The translations under genes were made by a program, and so were the position numbers. The notes beneath the pieces were generated by a model. The model saw only the letters and a program-made list of their open reading frames with translations. It ran no database searches and was not told where the DNA came from. A stretch of DNA of 35,874 nucleotides. Source: Irineochytrium annulatum (lineage: Eukaryota; Chytridiomycota; Chytridiomycetes; Chytridiales; Chytridiaceae). Of the stretch, positions 1 to 16,819 are shown one piece after another. The stretch lies in NCBI GenBank assembly GCA_027600665.1, contig JADGJL010000098.1:7991-43864 (forward strand), written 5' to 3'. Every line of letters begins with the position of its first letter. Within the stretch, counting starts at the first letter, position 1.

Positions 1-390
1 TTGGTCTCATTCATTGTTGTTGGCGTTTCCGTCCTCGTCAAGTGCCGCTTCGACGACGGCTGGGGCTACGGCCTGAACCTAACCACGAACCTGGAGGGCT
101 CCTTCCCGATGGCATGTCTCGCGGGCGTCGTCGATGACGGCGGGCGCGGGCGGCCGTCGTCCCAGCTTCGACTCGAAAAGCGCAAGTCATCCATCTACGG
201 GCCGCCGTTGGATGTTCAGCGATACACGGGCGGAAGCGTCGGAGCGGGTGGAAGTGGTGGTGGCGGTGGAGGGAAGTATCCGAACTCGCTTTACACGGAC
301 ACGCAATACGGGAGGGATTCGAGATATCCGGACTCGGAGGCGACGGGGCTGAGCGAGTATCAGGCCTTGCAGCAAAGTCGGAGAGGTTGA
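1..390 (+). CDS. SH3-domain protein, 3' end only
   Basis: This is the last part of a gene cut by the window edge; the frame is open from base 1 to a TGA at 388-390. Residues about 14-38 carry the C-terminal half of an SH3 domain: the run DDGWGYGLNLTT followed by EGSFPMACL matches the usual D-D-G-W-x-x-G, N-L-T and G-x-F-P-x-x-C/Y/V-L positions of the fold. The remaining tail of about 90 residues is Gly, Ser, Arg and Tyr rich and looks disordered, so the SH3 domain sits near the C terminus. SH3 domains bind proline-rich peptides in signalling and cytoskeletal proteins. The first 30 bases or so may be the end of an intron (an AG precedes TGCCGC at 43), so the true exon start is uncertain. Which SH3 protein this is cannot be told. 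Confidence 0.7.
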   Translation: MVSFIVVGVSVLVKCRFDDGWGYGLNLTTNLEGSFPMACLAGVVDDGGRGRPSSQLRLEKRKSSIYGPPLDVQRYTGGSVGAGGSGGGGGGKYPNSLYTDTQYGRDSRYPDSEATGLSEYQALQQSRRG

Positions 391-1159
391 TCGGCTTTAG
401 CGTGTCGGCAGGCCCGACGCGTCGTGGCGGGTTAACATTGAATTTTGCTGACTGTTAGCCTTTCTCACCCCATCAGGATGCCCTACTGTGTACACATGTT
501 ACTATCAGACAGCGTGTTGTCCTTATTTTTATGCGTTTCTCACATCCCTCGCTTTGTTCTTTATACCACTTATCAAGTTTGTTGGTGCTTGTTAAACTGT
601 TGTTTTCCGTCTCTTCGTTCTCCCTTCCTATGCCATATTGTCGTTACATCTTGCGGTTTGTTTATTTGTACCATTCATATTCTTCACGTTGAGCCATACA
701 CTCTCAAGTTCTACGATCTCCTGTAATATCTTGATGATGGAATATATGATGTTGTAGACGAGTTCGAACGTATACCTTTTTGCGACAATGTAGCCCAGGC
801 GGAGAAGGATACAGTCGAACAGCGCCGTGTAAACACAGGCGTAATGCATGTCGCAACGGGATTTTCAATCACTGTCATCGATTGTATTCTTCCTCGACTA
901 GAGTCAACCAAAAAAAACTTCAGCTGCTCACGTTATGACGGAGATACAACTTTGCAAATCATACTGATAAGGTAATAATCAAAAGCTACAGGTTCAAATA
1001 GTAAAACCTCAAGAGCCTTGCGGACGAATGTTCGACAAAGACGTAACAACAAAAATTTTAGCATGACGACACTAATGTTCGACATAAACCGAGTGTAGAA
1101 ACAACATGCGACAGTAAGTCGGAAAAATCCTTTGCCAAGAAAATAAAAGGGAAATGATT
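391..1159. other. Convergent intergenic spacer
   Basis: About 770 bases separate the SH3 gene (+) from the first ABC transporter (-), tail to tail. The stretch is AT-richer than its neighbours and has frequent stops in all frames. It probably holds both 3' untranslated regions. I see no RNA gene or mobile element in it. Confidence 0.5.
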
Positions 1160-4100
1160 TTAAAGCCCTGCCTTGGTCTTTGCAATCTGGACCAATTCAT
1201 CAAACTCTCCGGTCTCCTCACACCTATTATCAAGCTTAGTGATTGGACATAGGCGCAAAACAAAAGAAAACGTACATTTTCTTGAAGTGGCCAATCCCAC
1301 CCGTCGTCAAGAGGCTGTACGGGCTGTCGTATTCAACGATCTTCCCCTGATCCAGCACAAGAACGCGGTCGCTACAGAGGACAAAAGGTAAATACACGTA
1401 TGTCGATAAAGGTGAAGCCACAGGGCACTTACTAGTCAATGATGGTTTTTAGACGGTGAGCAATCGTGATAACGCTGCCCTCCTTGAGCGCAGTGCGGAT
1501 CGTCTCTTGGATCTTAGCGTCGGTGGCCTCATCAACGGACGCGGTAGCCTCTGCAATGGCACGTTAACAACGATACTAAACCGTTAGCACAAATGACGCA
1601 CCATCTAAGAAGATAAGCCTCGACTTCCTCAGCAGGGCCCTAGCCATGCAGATGAGCTGACGTTGACCTAGCGAGAAGTTCTGACCACCCTCCTCCACCA
1701 CCTGCTCAAGCGAAACGCCGTTCTGAACGCCAGTCGATGCCGTCTCGGCGCCTGCAACGGTTGCGGTGCCCGACGAGGACGACCCGACCGTAACCTCCTC
1801 AACACCAATGACTGTCTGCTTAACAGGCTCCTCGACCTCGGATGTGGTTACAGTGACGGTGCCGTCCGCGTTCGTAGTGGTAGTGGTCGTGATAACCGTC
1901 GTGATCTCCTCCTCGACCTCCTCCACCAACTCCTTCCTACCCGCGGTGGCCTCCTCGGTCACGGAGGCCTCCTGCGGCTGCTGAAGCGAGTCGAGAAGCC
2001 CGACGGACCGGATCGCCTCCCAAACCTCCTCGTCCGTGCTCGTCGACATCGGGTCAATGTTTGACCGGAGCGTTCCCTCGAAGAGGACGGGGTCCTGAGG
2101 GATAATAGTCAGGCGCTGACGGAGATCCCGGAGGCCGATCGTGGAGATGTCGATGCCGTCGATCGTGATGGAGCCCTCGGTGAAGGGGAGAATACGGAAG
2201 AAGGCGAGCGACAATGTCGACTTTCCAGCGCCCGTGCGGCCGACGACACCAATCTTCTCGTACTTCTTGATCGAGAATGTGAGGTCGTGCAGGACGATCG
2301 GGGTCTCCGGCGTGTACTGAATCGACAGGTTTTTCACCTCGACGGCACCAGCGTGAGGCCAATTGGTCGGCGGGCGGTTGTCCTCAACGATAGCGGGCGG
2401 CTCCTGCTCGAGGATGCTATACTCCTGAACACGCTCGACAGCGTTCATGGACATGTCGAGCTCGGCGTGCGAACGGATAACCCAGGTAAGGTAGTTGGTG
2501 ATCTGGAAAGCATAGGTCAAGGCGAGACCAGCCCAGGCGGCGCCGAGGTTGGAAGCGACAATGCAGGTGCCGGTAGCGAAGATAAACACAGCGGCGGTAG
2601 CCTCGCAGCGCAGGTTGAGCCATCGGTTGCTGACCCACAAGAAGAACGTAAAGCGAGTGTTCCGGTCGACCTTGTCCATCATAACCTTCAGACTCCTCTT
2701 CTCGCCGCCGTAAGAACGGATCACGCTAACACCCGTCAAAGTCTCGGAGAACTAAGGAAATGATTCAGTATCCAAAACGCCCACTCTCGTGTTCAAATAA
2801 AAAAATACCTGGGCGTAAATAGGCGAGTTGGAAACCGAGTTCAGACGCTTAATTTCACGCGACGTGGAGAAGTAGAGGGACGAGATCCAGAGGAATCTGT
2901 GACCGAATATTAATCACACAACCGCGGCAAAACGCTAAGGGATGAGCTACTCACACATAGACGATGGGAACAAAGAAAAGGAAGATAACCGGAGCACCAA
3001 AGATGATAACCCCGACGGCGGCAATGATTTCAGCGCCGAGAGACAAGAATCCCTCGACAGCGTTCATACAGTCGTTATCGATAGTGCCAATATCCTACAG
3101 CAATCATGAGCATTAGATTTGCGGCAGTTAAAAATGAAAGACTTGATCTTTACCTTTGTAAACCTGTTTAGAATCCGGCCAATGGGCGTCTTCTCGAAAA
3201 ACTTGACGGGCGAACCAAACACGGAGTCGAGGATCTCCTTATGAAGCTTCCTTGCGGCGATGAGCGAACCATATAGCATCCACAGCTCCTCCAAGATGCC
3301 GGACACCAGCGTCCCGAACGAGATGAGAGCGTAGATCCCAACGAAGTAGGTCGTGCCGTGCTCGACTGGGTTGGCGCCAACGGGCGCGTCTTCGAGGGCC
3401 GAGAACGCCGTAGGAGCGGCAAGCTGCTTCGCCCAACCCGAGAAGAGCTGCTGCGGGAGCTCGGCAAACATGGCGGGTGCGGAGGCGGACGCGTGGTAGA
3501 GGTGATTAACAAGGACGGCGGCACCGGATGTCAGGACTGCGAAGGCCGGGTCGGTCTCGTTCCGATGCTTCTGTTGCTCCCCAATAGTCTCGACCCAGAT
3601 CTTGACCCAGACGTTCCGGGCGGTGCTCGTAACGGTCGCGGCGACGAAGAAGACGAAAAAGATCGAAAGGAAGAAGAGACCTCCGCAGGCGAAGAAGTAG
3701 ATGGCATAGGTTGCAACCTTAACGACACCGCGCGATCGCTGCTCCTCGTCCACGATCTTCGTGCCCTCTTTCGCAATGCCCTTAAAGTCGGTAGCCATCG
3801 AGTAAACTGAATCGGCGTCATCGTCCTTGGAGGCGTTGAAGAGGTCGACCTCTGAGCCGGAGCCCAGGCTAAAGCCCTCGACAGGGTTCCGTACTAATTC
3901 CGACACGGTACCAGCGCCAGCAATCTCTCCGTTCTTAACGGCAACAACTAGAATGATCAAATAATCAGCCATTGCAGAAGAAGATCAGAAGGAGCAAAAC
4001 ACAAACCGTAGTCAGCGACGGGGAGCACCAAGCTCGTGGCGTGGGTAACCAAAATACGGGTACGTCCCTCCATGAGCTTTCCAAGGATGGCGTGCTTGAC

Positions 4101-7028
4101 GAGGTACTTCGCCGTCGGAGCGTCGACAGCCGAGAGCACGTCGTCAAGCAGGACGATGCTCGACGGCGAGTATACGGCCCTGGCAAGCGAAATCCTCTGC
4201 TTCTGCCCACCGGAAAGATTGATGCCCTTCTCTCCAATCTCGGTGAGGTCGCCGCCGTCTAGCGTCTCGAGATCCCTCATGAGCGCGCAGGCCTCGATGG
4301 TGTTGCGGTATCGCTCCTCATCGTAGGGCTGGCCGAAGAGAATATTGTCGCGGATGGTGGCGTTGAGGAGGAAGGCGGTCTGGGAGACGAAAGCGATACC
4401 GCCCGGGACGGTGCGGGGGTCGGGTAGGATGGCGCTGCCCTCGAGACGCTTCATCTCGCCGATGAGGGAAAGGAGGAGGGAGGTCTTGCCGGAGCCGGTG
4501 GGACCCACAACGGCCGTAAGTTGATTCATGGGGAACTGGACCGTGATGTCGCGGAGGGCGAAGTTCAGCTGCGGGGTTGACGAGCCATCGGTACCGGTGG
4601 CCGAGTCTTTGCCTTTCTTGTTCTTAAAAAAGCGGGAGAACCAGGATGGCTTTGCCGAGGAGGACGACGAGGAAGAGGTGGCAGCAGCGGCAGCAGCGGC
4701 CTCAAGCGCGGCGGGGGCGGCAGCCTGCTTGTCCTCCGTGCCGAAGTAGATGAACCGTCCGTGGTCGAAACCAATGGTAGAAGGGATCTTCGGCTTCTCA
4801 TCCTCTGTCGATGACGACGTAGCCATGTTCGCCAGCAGAGGGGTCGTCTCGGATGGCTTTTCGACCTCGAACCTCGACTCCTTCTGGTACTTCTCAAGCT
4901 CCTCCTCCTTTAAAAAGTCGGCAACACGGTCCAAAGCGACCTTCGCCCTCATAATCTGTTACCGAACATCATCAATACAAACCGAAAGTGGCAAGGAACA
5001 AGGGGGGGCTTAAAAAACAAACCTGCATGGCAATCATCGGGAGGAAACCCAGGTTCATCGACAAACTCCTCAGGAAGTAGATGCTCGTAAACGCGGTGGC
5101 GGCATCGAGGACGTTCCCAAACACGTACGAGTAGAAGAAGAACGAGATGAAAATAACCATGATGGATGTGCCGAACGACAGACAGTAGAAGCCCAGCCAG
5201 TAACCCCACAGCTGCTTGATCTTACCCAACTCCGCTTCACGCGCGACCGTGATGCGCTTGATAAACTCGGGCTCCCAACCGAAATACTTAATCACGCGGA
5301 TTCCTTGAAGGGCCTCGTTCATCATGGACGTGCGCTTGTCGGTCGCGGAGGAGAAGGCGATCTGGGTTTTGACCATAAAGGACGAGATGGTGCCGGTCAG
5401 CGGGCCGGAGACGAGAATGATGGAGATGCCCGCGAGGGCCGAGGGCCCCATCAAATAGAGCAGGCCGCAGATCGAGATCGTGCAGGAGATCGGAATGCCG
5501 ATGACCAGGAAGGGCGTCTGGGAAAGCACGTTGCAGACGCGCTCGGTGTCACTGTTTTTAAAACTAAACAAAGATGCGCACCGAGTATAAAATAGAGCGT
5601 ACCTGGACATTAGGGTGACAATCTTCCCAATCGAGGCCTTCTCGTCACCCCTTTCAAACATACCCTCCCTCTTGTCCTTCTGCGCCCCAATACCAGCCGC
5701 CCTCCGAAGCGCCTTTTCGTAAATCTCCGATATAAGCGCGGTTCTAATGTTGAGCGAGAGCCTCCTGGCGTAGTGGAACGTGACGCCAAGGAGGAGGGAC
5801 GAGATGATGCTGCAGACAAAGAGTCCAATCAGGAGAAGGTATGGTGTCAGATCGCCGTCCTCCCTGTCCGGCTGCTGGAGGAAGAAGACCAAGCGATTGA
5901 GGAAGTACGGGCTGTTAAAGGCGAGGATGTTCTGGACGACGGCGAGCGAGGAGACGAAGAGGATCACCCAGAAGTAGTGGCGAAAAAGGGCAGATTGCAA
6001 AGACTTGGACTTTGCCCTGATTACGTTCGCATCACAACGTCAAAAAAAACCGCGCAGCAGAACCTTTTCAAGAAACAGTCAAACTTACTCGGTAACTTTA
6101 AACTTCCTGACGACGACCTCTGAGGAGTCCCTAGGGTCTAACTGCCAGACGTCCTCATCCTCCAGCGACTTTGAGTATCCATAAATCAGCATCGGCTCGA
6201 TCCACGCGAACGTCAAACGAGACCAAACGCTTGTCTCCTTGGCGAATTCGGGTGAGACGACCTTTGGCTTGTCCGCGCCGACCTCGGTGTCGTCGTTCGT
6301 GGGGATGAGCCTGACGGACTGCCAGTGTCTCTGGGCGGCCTCGGTGAAGACAAGGAAGATCATGGCGAAGGTCTCGGCAGATTCGGCGCCCTTCAGAAGC
6401 ACGTTAGCGTCTGCAGGCAAGGACTGGAGCTCGAAGGCCTTGGCGGCGAAGCACAGGATGAAGAAGGGGAGTAAGCCATGGCCGACCGTCGGGTCCGACG
6501 AGGGCCGGACGACGAGCCGCAGCCAGCCAAAGGCGATGATCTGCGGTCGGAGAAAAACAGAGGTTAATCCAGGTGATCGAGGAAAGAGATACCGGGGAAG
6601 AACACGGCCAACCCTGTCAGGATAACCAACAAGGGTTTGGGTACATTCGAGGAAAGGGAGAAGACGAACGATGGACGCACCCAAACTGACGACCAGATGC
6701 CCAGGGTCAGGAGACCGAACATAGCGTCCCCAAAGTGATGGTGCTCCGACGCGACGAATCCGAACGCCCAAAGGCCCACGAGGATCTGGATGAACAGCAG
6801 GGCGCCGACAGCATTGTCGAGGAAGCTCCAGCGCTCATTGTATCGGGCGGCCGATCCGGGTGTGCGATGGGACCAGATGGGCTCGTAGCCGCGGCCAAGC
6901 GGGTGACGGGCCTTGGCGAAGTCGAGGGCGGTGGCTACGACAACGAAGACCAGCGGAAACCCCGCGAGGGCGATGGCGAGCCGGCCATCCACATCGGCGC
7001 GGAAGATGGTGGCAGGGACGGTCTCCAT
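1160..7028 (-). CDS. ABCC (MRP-type) multidrug transporter, tandem copy 1
   Basis: Twelve exons on the complement: 6681-7028, 6089-6540, 5603-6016, 5023-5551, 4007-4955, 3154-3947, 2955-3094, 2809-2896, 1602-2751, 1433-1550, 1276-1371, 1160-1223. They sum to 5142 nt, or 1713 residues. An N-terminal hydrophobic domain (about five helices, residues 1-200, TMD0-like) is followed by the linker motif [13 protein letters not shown], then TMD1 and NBD1 (Walker A GPTGSGKT about 732, signature LSGGQ about 828, Walker B IVLLDD about 848). TMD2 and NBD2 follow (Walker A GRTGAGKS about 1409, signature FSLGQ about 1597, Walker B IFLDE, H-loop AHRL). NBD1 has Asp where NBD2 has the catalytic Glu, the normal ABCC asymmetry. 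By family it exports amphipathic or conjugated compounds across the plasma or vacuolar membrane with ATP. Oddities are a Ser/Ala-rich insert in NBD1 and an insert of about 88 residues in NBD2. The gene looks intact. Confidence 0.93.
4185..4580. repeat. Near-identical NBD1 tract shared with 11905-12300
   Basis: Aligned by eye at a constant offset of 7720 bases, about 396 bases here differ from 11905-12300 at only about eight positions, most of them synonymous. The flanking parts of the two transporters differ far more often. The tract encodes the NBD1 core from Walker A to past the LSGGQ signature. A second, slightly less similar tract in NBD2 is 2161-2420 versus 9863-10122. The pattern fits recent gene conversion, although purifying selection alone cannot be excluded by eye. 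Confidence 0.6.
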
Positions 7029-7361
7029 GATGGACGTACTCAAATGAAAAACGGCTTGATGTGGGACGGGGTGGATGTCGATCCGAGCTCCGACGCGTGC
7101 CGAGGTTTGGTCCAACAAAGCAACCTGTAAATCGCGTTGAGTTGCTCGATACTCGGCACAGAAGCCACGACAGATTGAACGCACCGAAAGCGATCCCGCG
7201 TTGTCGAGGTTGTCGAGCACTGCAGCAGAGGCCCCCAAAAATAAAAAAGGTCCTTTCTTATTGACGCGTCAGTTTAGACTGCGGCGGTCTTGCTTTCTTC
7301 AATTTTCTTTTATCGGCATTCCAGCCAAGTTGTGTCCGCTCAAATTCTCAGTGTTTTTCCC
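7029..7361. promoter_or_regulatory. Divergent promoter region, ABCC copy 1 / F-box-like gene
   Basis: The ABCC copy 1 start codon (complement, 7028) and the chosen start of the F-box-like gene (7362) are head-to-head, 333 bases apart, so this interval should hold both promoters. A short A-rich run lies at about 7240-7255. No convincing TATA box or known operator was recognised. Confidence 0.4.
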
Positions 7362-8294
7362 ATGTTTCGGGCCATGCAACCAACGAAGAACGAAGGTGAA
7401 GCTGCGTCGCACAACGAAAATGCTCAAGCCTCCACAGTCTGTCTGCTCAATGGATGTTCAAGCCTCGACGGGTCATCCACAGCGGCTTTCAAGTGGACTA
7501 AATTCCTCATGCTTCTTCATTCCGATGCGAACCCAAAGGATGCCGCCGCTAAATGGACTTGCATCCCGGAGCAGGTCCACGAGCGAGTCCTCCGGATCCT
7601 GTGGATTGAGATCATCTATCAATGCTGGTCGCGGGACGACGCCGTTAGCCTCGCCCGAGCCTGCCCGCATTTAATCCCCATCATCGACGTCCAGTGGCTC
7701 ACAAGCGACCGCGGCATTCGAGCCAAGGTGACCCGCCGGCTCCAGACTGACGGCTCGTTCGAGAAGAAGCTGAACGCGGCGGCCGATGCTCTTGCCAACG
7801 TGGAAGCGATCGTCTCAAGCCGTCGGTATGACAAGCTGATGAAGCGAGCGGAGTGGTTCCCAAACCATCAGGACCATACCATCGATCGACTGGCGGCCAC
7901 CGTGTTTGCCCACGAGTCCATGCTGCGCATGGAGGTGGATTCGTTCAAGGAAGTCCGGAGGAAGGAGCTGAAAGCCGTACTCGACAGCGTCGGATGCATC
8001 TCGCTCAAGAACGAGGCTTGGCTTATGATCGAGGAGTTTATAAGCGGCCGGGTCTGCATCTCCGCAAAGGAGGTTGCCGCCTCCGTGAGAGTGGCGGAGA
8101 CGTTGCTTGACGTCGTGGGCGACGTCAATGACGTCGATGTCTGGGATAAATTCGCTGGCGAATGGTGCGAGGACGTGATGCATGAGCATATCTACAAGGG
8201 GGTATGGACCTGGGAAAATGCACCAGAGCGTTTGAAGGAGCTGAAAGCATTTGGGGAGATGGTGTGGGATCTGGAGGTAGCATTGGGTCTTTAG
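7362..8294 (+). CDS. F-box-like hypothetical protein
   Basis: A single-exon gene of 310 residues, taken from the first ATG of the open frame (another in-frame ATG is at 7374; the frame is open upstream to about 7290 without an ATG). Near residue 55 the pattern IPEQVHERVLRILW, then DAVSLARACPHL, resembles a divergent F-box: Leu/Ile-Pro-Glu, a short helix with Ile and Leu, then a Trp/Cys and SLARAC helix. F-box proteins are substrate receptors of SCF ubiquitin ligases through Skp1. The rest is helical, with several Trp residues and no recognised repeat. It resembles the two other F-box-like genes of this window only in the N-terminal part. It lies between the two ABCC copies and is convergent with copy 2. 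Function is not established. Confidence 0.6.
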   Translation: MFRAMQPTKNEGEAASHNENAQASTVCLLNGCSSLDGSSTAAFKWTKFLMLLHSDANPKDAAAKWTCIPEQVHERVLRILWIEIIYQCWSRDDAVSLARACPHLIPIIDVQWLTSDRGIRAKVTRRLQTDGSFEKKLNAAADALANVEAIVSSRRYDKLMKRAEWFPNHQDHTIDRLAATVFAHESMLRMEVDSFKEVRRKELKAVLDSVGCISLKNEAWLMIEEFISGRVCISAKEVAASVRVAETLLDVVGDVNDVDVWDKFAGEWCEDVMHEHIYKGVWTWENAPERLKELKAFGEMVWDLEVALGL

Positions 8295-8840
8295 AAACGG
8301 AGAGGTTGTGTTGGAGCGGACAAAAGAATGATGTTGACGACAGCAGACAAGGACAAGAGCGTTCGATGAACGTCAAATTGCAAATGAACGCAGAGAAATG
8401 CAGAAAACAACAACAAAAATCGCAAACCACAGGAAAAAAAAACCTCCACCATATAGAATTGCTTCCCTTTTTTTTCAAGGAGGTATGGAAGCAGCAGGCG
8501 CTTGGGGCAACCTAACTCGGACACCTATTTCGCCAAAGGTAGGATTTCACGCATCAAGGGCATTAAAGATTAAATCTGCGCAAAAGATCCATTCTGCATT
8601 CGTAGACTGGAGGCCATGGATATACTAATACTACACAGGGGCGTCTTCAGGATTTATAAAACGTTGCGAAGGTATTAGACGATGCAAACAATGAAGGGTA
8701 ACGTGACGCTTTTAATGAGGTAGGCACAGGCCAAGAGGGAGGTGACGGAATTAATGGGATAGAAGTAAAGCAACTTGAAGAAGTTAGAAACACGCAAGAA
8801 TGGTATCCACACAGGAAACGAGCAGGAAGGAAATATCGCT
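8295..8840. other. Convergent intergenic spacer
   Basis: About 550 bases lie between the stop of the F-box-like gene and the stop of ABCC copy 2. The stretch is rich in A tracts, with stops in all frames. It probably contains the two 3' ends. No other feature is seen. Confidence 0.5.
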
Positions 8841-14659
<5,819 letters not shown>

Positions 14660-14694
14660 GAGGGCTTCGATGAGGTATCGGACTAGGATGCAGC

Positions 14695-14705
14695 GCGTAT
14701 ATAAC
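14695..14705 (-). promoter_or_regulatory. TATA-like element upstream of ABCC copy 2
   Basis: The bases gcgtatataac read as GTTATATACGC on the complement, about 36-46 bases upstream of the ABCC copy 2 ATG (14659). If used, the leader would be very short, so this may be chance. Confidence 0.25.
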
Positions 14706-14830
14706 TCGAAACTGGAGTGGAAGGGGGGTCCGCCAAGCCAAACAAAGAGGTTCGGAATGGTTTTAGGACCACTGAACTTGCAGCCCTTTTATCGTTTCGC
14801 CTCTCTCCCGTGAACTCCCGTCCCTGACGT

Positions 14831-14968
14831 GGACCAACTCCGCATCGTCGACGCCTGCGACTCTCCAGCCTGTCCCCTTCGAACAAGCCATCCACGATGG
14901 ACCGACTCCTGCATTGACGAACTCGCCCCGCTCCAGCCTGCGGCTCTTTCCAACACGCCATCCACGAT
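14831..14968 (+). repeat. Degenerate tandem repeat, two units of about 69 bp
   Basis: Unit 1 (14831-14898) and unit 2 (14899-14968) share the block order GGACC-ACTCC, CTCCAGCCTG, C-AACA-GCCATCCACGAT. A third partial copy may begin at 14969. It lies upstream of ABCC copy 2. Confidence 0.6.
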
Positions 14969-15354
14969 CCACGGACGAGCTGCCACGAGTTGAAGAAAAA
15001 AGCCACGCATGAAGTCGGAACAGAAAAGGTTGCTACAGCAAAAATAAGGCCAAAATGAATTTGCCTTTGTACTTTTAATTATGTGCTGCAACGACCATCC
15101 TCTTAAGCCTATTCCTCTTGAGGCCAACACTTCGCAACATTCAAATCACACACACACTATTTTCGAACACAGCAACATACTTCGTCGTTGAACAGTGCAA
15201 AGACGAGGCTATCATTAAGTCAAGTGTCAATAATATGGCACCTATGCAAAGATAAGATTTAGCAAACAGGGCAACAACAGAGAAAAACAACCTTAAAGAA
15301 AAGGCCGCAAGCATACCAGATCTGGCGGATTAAGCAACAATGTGCACCGCCCTA

Positions 15355-15495
15355 CAACGAAGTGCTGGAGCTGTAGAGCCCGCGTGAGAGATAGAAGGAG
15401 AAAGAAGAACAAAGGAGAACAGGCAACGAGGTGTTGGAGCTGAAAGTAGAGCCCGCGTGAGAGATATAAGGAGAAGAAGAACAAACGAGAACAGG
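15355..15495 (+). repeat. Tandem duplication, two units of about 70 bp
   Basis: Unit 1 (15355-15423) and unit 2 (15424-15495) both run CAACGA-GTG-TGGAGCTG, GAGCCCGCGTGAGAGATA, AAGGAGAA and GAGAACAGG, with small indels. The repeat creates a spurious complement-strand frame with two Phe/Leu-rich copies. Confidence 0.65.
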
Positions 15496-16099
15496 TAATC
15501 ATAGCGTTTCTAAGGTAAACCCCAAACTTGGAAGAAAACAACAAGACACCAACTCTCCCCTGTTGTAGAACTTTCTTCGCTTGTCCGCCGGTCTCCTCCG
15601 CGTCGTCTTTGTATTTATTCACTCTCGCTTCGTCAACTTCTCAAATTATTTCACAGGCTGCCGGCCACTTTTTCGAAGTGCAACTTAGCGCCGAGCGTCA
15701 CAACGCATTTAAATCGACGTGTTCGTACCGCAAATATGTTGACAGCGTGGAAGGCCACCGCACGAGCTCGATCTGAAAGCCGTTCTACGCCCTATCACAC
15801 CGGGGCATCGACTCTTACCTGAGATATTGCAATGGCGAAGATTACAATTCTACCTAATCGATTGACTTTACGAAGTTTCTCTGGTTGTAATTCCGGGCCA
15901 GCGCGCGAGAGATTGTCCGTAAAGGATGAAATTCACTATTACGAGACTTTCATAATCACTTCAAGCCGCTGATATTTGCGCGGCTTGTCCACTTTTTCCT
16001 CCAAGATCGCGATCAGGTCGCGAGCTGTCATCGACCATCCAACCGCTCCCGTCCTCGCAACCTCTCTCGCTACCAGTTCATCATCCTCCGCCACTCACG

Positions 16100-16819
16100 A
16101 TGGGCAAGGCCAACCAGCTGAAGGTACTGAAAGTTCATCTAATCGCAAACGGACACCAAATCTGACGCCTTCCCAAGCTCAATGAGCTTATCTTCGCCAT
16201 TGGCAGCCGGTCTCCCTCCGTCTCCCTCGAGCGCCGTCGTCTCGGCGTTCTACCGCACGGGATGGAACGGTACCGCTCCATCATGCCCGCCTTCTTCCAC
16301 GGGAAAAAACTCACGACCAAGGAAAACGTGACGGAGAAGTCCAAGAGCCGCGTAAAGAGGGTGCAGACGCCCGCCGTGATATGCAGGTTCATGTACTCGC
16401 GGCTGCTGGACATGAACGTGTACTGCCAGATGACGACGACGACGCTGAGGTACATGCAGTGGGCGGGCGGGTTTGATGAGTATGTGTTGAGGTGTGGGAA
16501 GAAGAGGCTTGACAATAAGCATGCGGAGATGTACAAGAGGTAAGGAAACCTTCTTTGTGGTGATAATCAAGTACTTTACAAATTTTCAGGCTTGTGGAGG
16601 AGGCCTTTCAGAAGCAGAAGGAAGAGCTCAGGAAGGAGGAGCTGGAGCTGCTCGGGAAGCATGGGGACGCATACACAGAGTTCGTTTTACCCTTTGCGCT
16701 TCTTTCCTTTATCTGTAACGCAAAACTGACGTCTTTCCCATATTTGCAGCCGGCTAAAATCATTTCACCAAACCTTCGACCGCTTCAAGAGTCGGAGATG
16801 CCCTGCGTCGCGAGTATAA
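16100..16819 (+). CDS. bL28m: Probable mitochondrial large-subunit ribosomal protein bL28m
   Basis: Four exons: 16100-16123, 16178-16539, 16590-16679, 16750-16819. They sum to 546 nt, or 181 residues. Residues about 44-108 follow the bL28 pattern: AFFHGKKLTTKENVTEK corresponds to the F-x-G-K...G-N-N-V-S region, a basic stretch follows, and MTTTTLRYMQWAGGFDEYVL matches the family's V-T-T-x-A-L-R-x-I-x-x-x-G-G-L-D-E-Y-L-L. A charged, probably helical C-terminal extension is usual in the mitochondrial form. The N terminus, with Arg/Ser and few acidic residues, could be a targeting peptide. The protein would sit in the mitochondrial 54S/39S subunit. The last donor (GTTCGT at 16680) keeps the frame; the exact C terminus after about residue 170 is less certain. 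Confidence 0.72.

Larger units (their letters stand above)
14660..16099. other. Long intergenic spacer upstream of ABCC copy 2
   Basis: About 1.44 kb between the divergent starts of ABCC copy 2 (-) and the bL28m gene (+). It holds two short degenerate tandem repeats (14831-14968 and 15355-15495) and a TATA-like site. Open frames here are low-complexity and lack family resemblance. The last 150 bases before 16100 are pyrimidine-rich, as expected for a 5' leader. Confidence 0.5.

Noticed and set aside
975..1010. A GGTTCAAAT stretch resembling a tRNA B box.
   Set aside because: No matching A box, acceptor stem or anticodon arm could be found around it.
15293..15622. A complement frame of 109 residues with two Phe/Leu-rich copies that look like membrane helices.
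   Set aside because: The two copies are the direct result of the 70-bp non-coding tandem duplication; there is no family resemblance.
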